From: an uncultured delta proteobacterium
Lineage (GTDB): Bacteria; Desulfobacterota; Syntrophorhabdia; Syntrophorhabdales; Syntrophorhabdaceae
Length of the DNA stretch: 13,609 nucleotides
Assembly: GCA_903872255.1 (NCBI GenBank)
Contig: CAIQJW010000127.1
Coordinates: 1 to 13,609 of the forward strand
Direction: 5' to 3'
The notes beneath the pieces are model-generated. The model searched no databases. It saw only the letters and a program-made list of their open reading frames with translations, and was not told the origin of the DNA. Both the position numbers and the translations under genes were made by a program. How positions within the stretch are numbered: position 1 is the stretch's first letter; each line of letters opens with the position of its first letter. Of this stretch, positions 12,953 through 13,609 are shown piece after piece.

Positions 12953-13609
12953 ATGTCATATTACGACTTTTTCAAATATGTTTCGGTGGCGGAAAGGAAA
13001 GTACGCAACCGGAAAGCGATTGAAAAGCTAAGAAAGAAGTATCCTGACATTGCGCCTGTGGAAATAAGCGGAAATATACTTGCTAAAACATGGTGGGGAA
13101 AGGCATGGGACGACAATCTGGAGAGCTATTCCGATTATGCAAACCGCATGGGCAGAGGGCGCAGCTATGTTCGACATGGTGCGATCCTTGACCTTCAGAT
13201 TGCTCCGGCCAAGGTAACTGCTATTGTACAGGGGAGCGAGAAAAGACCTTACGAGATCAATATTGCGATTAAGCCGCTGGACAAGGATGCCTGGGAGAAA
13301 ATTACCAAGGCCTGTGAGGGTAAAATCGAGTCGCTGCAGGAATTGATAGAGGGCCGGTTCCCGAAAGCCCTTATTGAATTGTTTACCGCCAAAGGGAAAG
13401 GGCTTTTCCCGGCGCCAAAGGAAATTACTCTGGATTGCAGTTGTCCGGATTATGCGACCATGTGCAAGCATGTGGCTGCAGCCCTTTACGGAGTCGGCGC
13501 CAGGCTGGACGAAAACCCCGCGTTGTTCTTTATTCTGCGCAATGTAAATATAGATGAGCTTGTTTCAAAAGCGATTGCGCAGAAGTCAGAGACCCTCCTT
13601 AAGAAATCC
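12953..13609 (+). CDS. SWIM zinc-finger protein (partial, runs off the window end)
   Basis: The frame is open for 219 codons to the last base, so the C-terminus is missing. It starts at ATG 12953 after AAGGGGA (12937-12943). The SWIM motif CxCx(n)CxH is complete: Cys162, Cys164, Cys171 and His173, in 'LDCSCPDYATMCKHVAAAL', followed by 'LDENPALFFILRN', which is typical after SWIM fingers in this bacterial family. The N-terminal part, including 'KTWWGKAWDDNLE' (45-57) and 'YVRHGAILDLQI' (72-83), matches what I know of SWIM-family proteins encoded next to SNF2 ATPases. SWIM fingers bind DNA or proteins. The 14-bp gap after the SNF2 gene suggests translational coupling and a shared complex. A full-length protein would probably be longer. 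Confidence 0.88.
   Translation, partial: MSYYDFFKYVSVAERKVRNRKAIEKLRKKYPDIAPVEISGNILAKTWWGKAWDDNLESYSDYANRMGRGRSYVRHGAILDLQIAPAKVTAIVQGSEKRPYEINIAIKPLDKDAWEKITKACEGKIESLQELIEGRFPKALIELFTAKGKGLFPAPKEITLDCSCPDYATMCKHVAAALYGVGARLDENPALFFILRNVNIDELVSKAIAQKSETLLKKS

Noticed and set aside
13028..13471. 147-codon minus-strand ORF at the window end
   Set aside because: It is antisense to the SWIM protein gene, which has the full CxCxnCxH motif and is open to the window end.
10242..13609. DISARM- or BREX-type defence locus around the SNF2 gene
   Set aside because: No methylase, DUF1998, PglZ or BrxC/L-type gene is visible, and the SWIM partner fits the ordinary bacterial SNF2–SWIM pair.

Overview
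The window looks like bacterial chromosomal accessory DNA from a Gram-negative organism. It holds signal-peptide and lipobox proteins, a higBA module, PAS and Cache sensors, and an SNF2–SWIM pair. A short ORF near 9.75 kb resembles the start of a coiled-coil family I associate with Desulfobacterota and Nitrospirota, and a REP-like 'GGGGTCAGGTCTTG' motif near 3.64 kb points the same way. That placement is inference from recollection, not a database result. No rRNA, tRNA, CRISPR array, intact insertion sequence or prophage gene was seen.

Layout. (a) 58-2111, plus strand: a small acidic protein, a PPP-type metallophosphatase and a zinc-ribbon/ERCC4 (XPF-type) nuclease, probably one transcript. 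(b) 2234-2834, minus strand: a complete higBA toxin-antitoxin module. Its promoter contains a 35-bp near-palindrome and appears to give a leaderless toxin mRNA. (c) 2985-3506, minus strand: a protein with a highly charged N-terminal half and a small C-terminal domain resembling the Trypco1/Pepco conflict-associated domains; 318 bp with a REP-like remnant follow. (d) 3825-5175, plus strand: two exported proteins, one Ig-like with three 24-residue C-terminal repeats and one small with two cysteines. (e) 5176-5554: a long gap with a weak minus-strand ORF, a candidate extended -10 promoter and a CGTTCA microsatellite in the predicted leader of the next gene. (f) 5555-9084, plus strand: a three-PAS protein with no output domain, a double-Cache lipoprotein and a divergent NCS2 transporter. 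(g) 9189-10102: a small minus-strand two-helix membrane protein with a good promoter, and a 36-codon ORF that looks like a truncated coiled-coil gene. (h) 10242-13609, plus strand: an SNF2-family ATPase followed by a SWIM zinc-finger protein cut by the window end.

How the genes may work together. The clearest functional pairs are HigB/HigA, SNF2/SWIM (a recurrent bacterial pair of unclear role), and Cache lipoprotein/NCS2 permease, which looks like periplasmic ligand sensing coupled to uptake. The permease lacks both acidic or amide residues that normally bind nucleobases in NCS2 proteins, so its substrate may not be a nucleobase. The least familiar grouping is acidic protein–phosphatase–zinc-ribbon ERCC4 nuclease. 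It is the best candidate here for an undescribed nucleic-acid-processing or defence unit, but the sequence shows only adjacency and intact catalytic motifs, not function.
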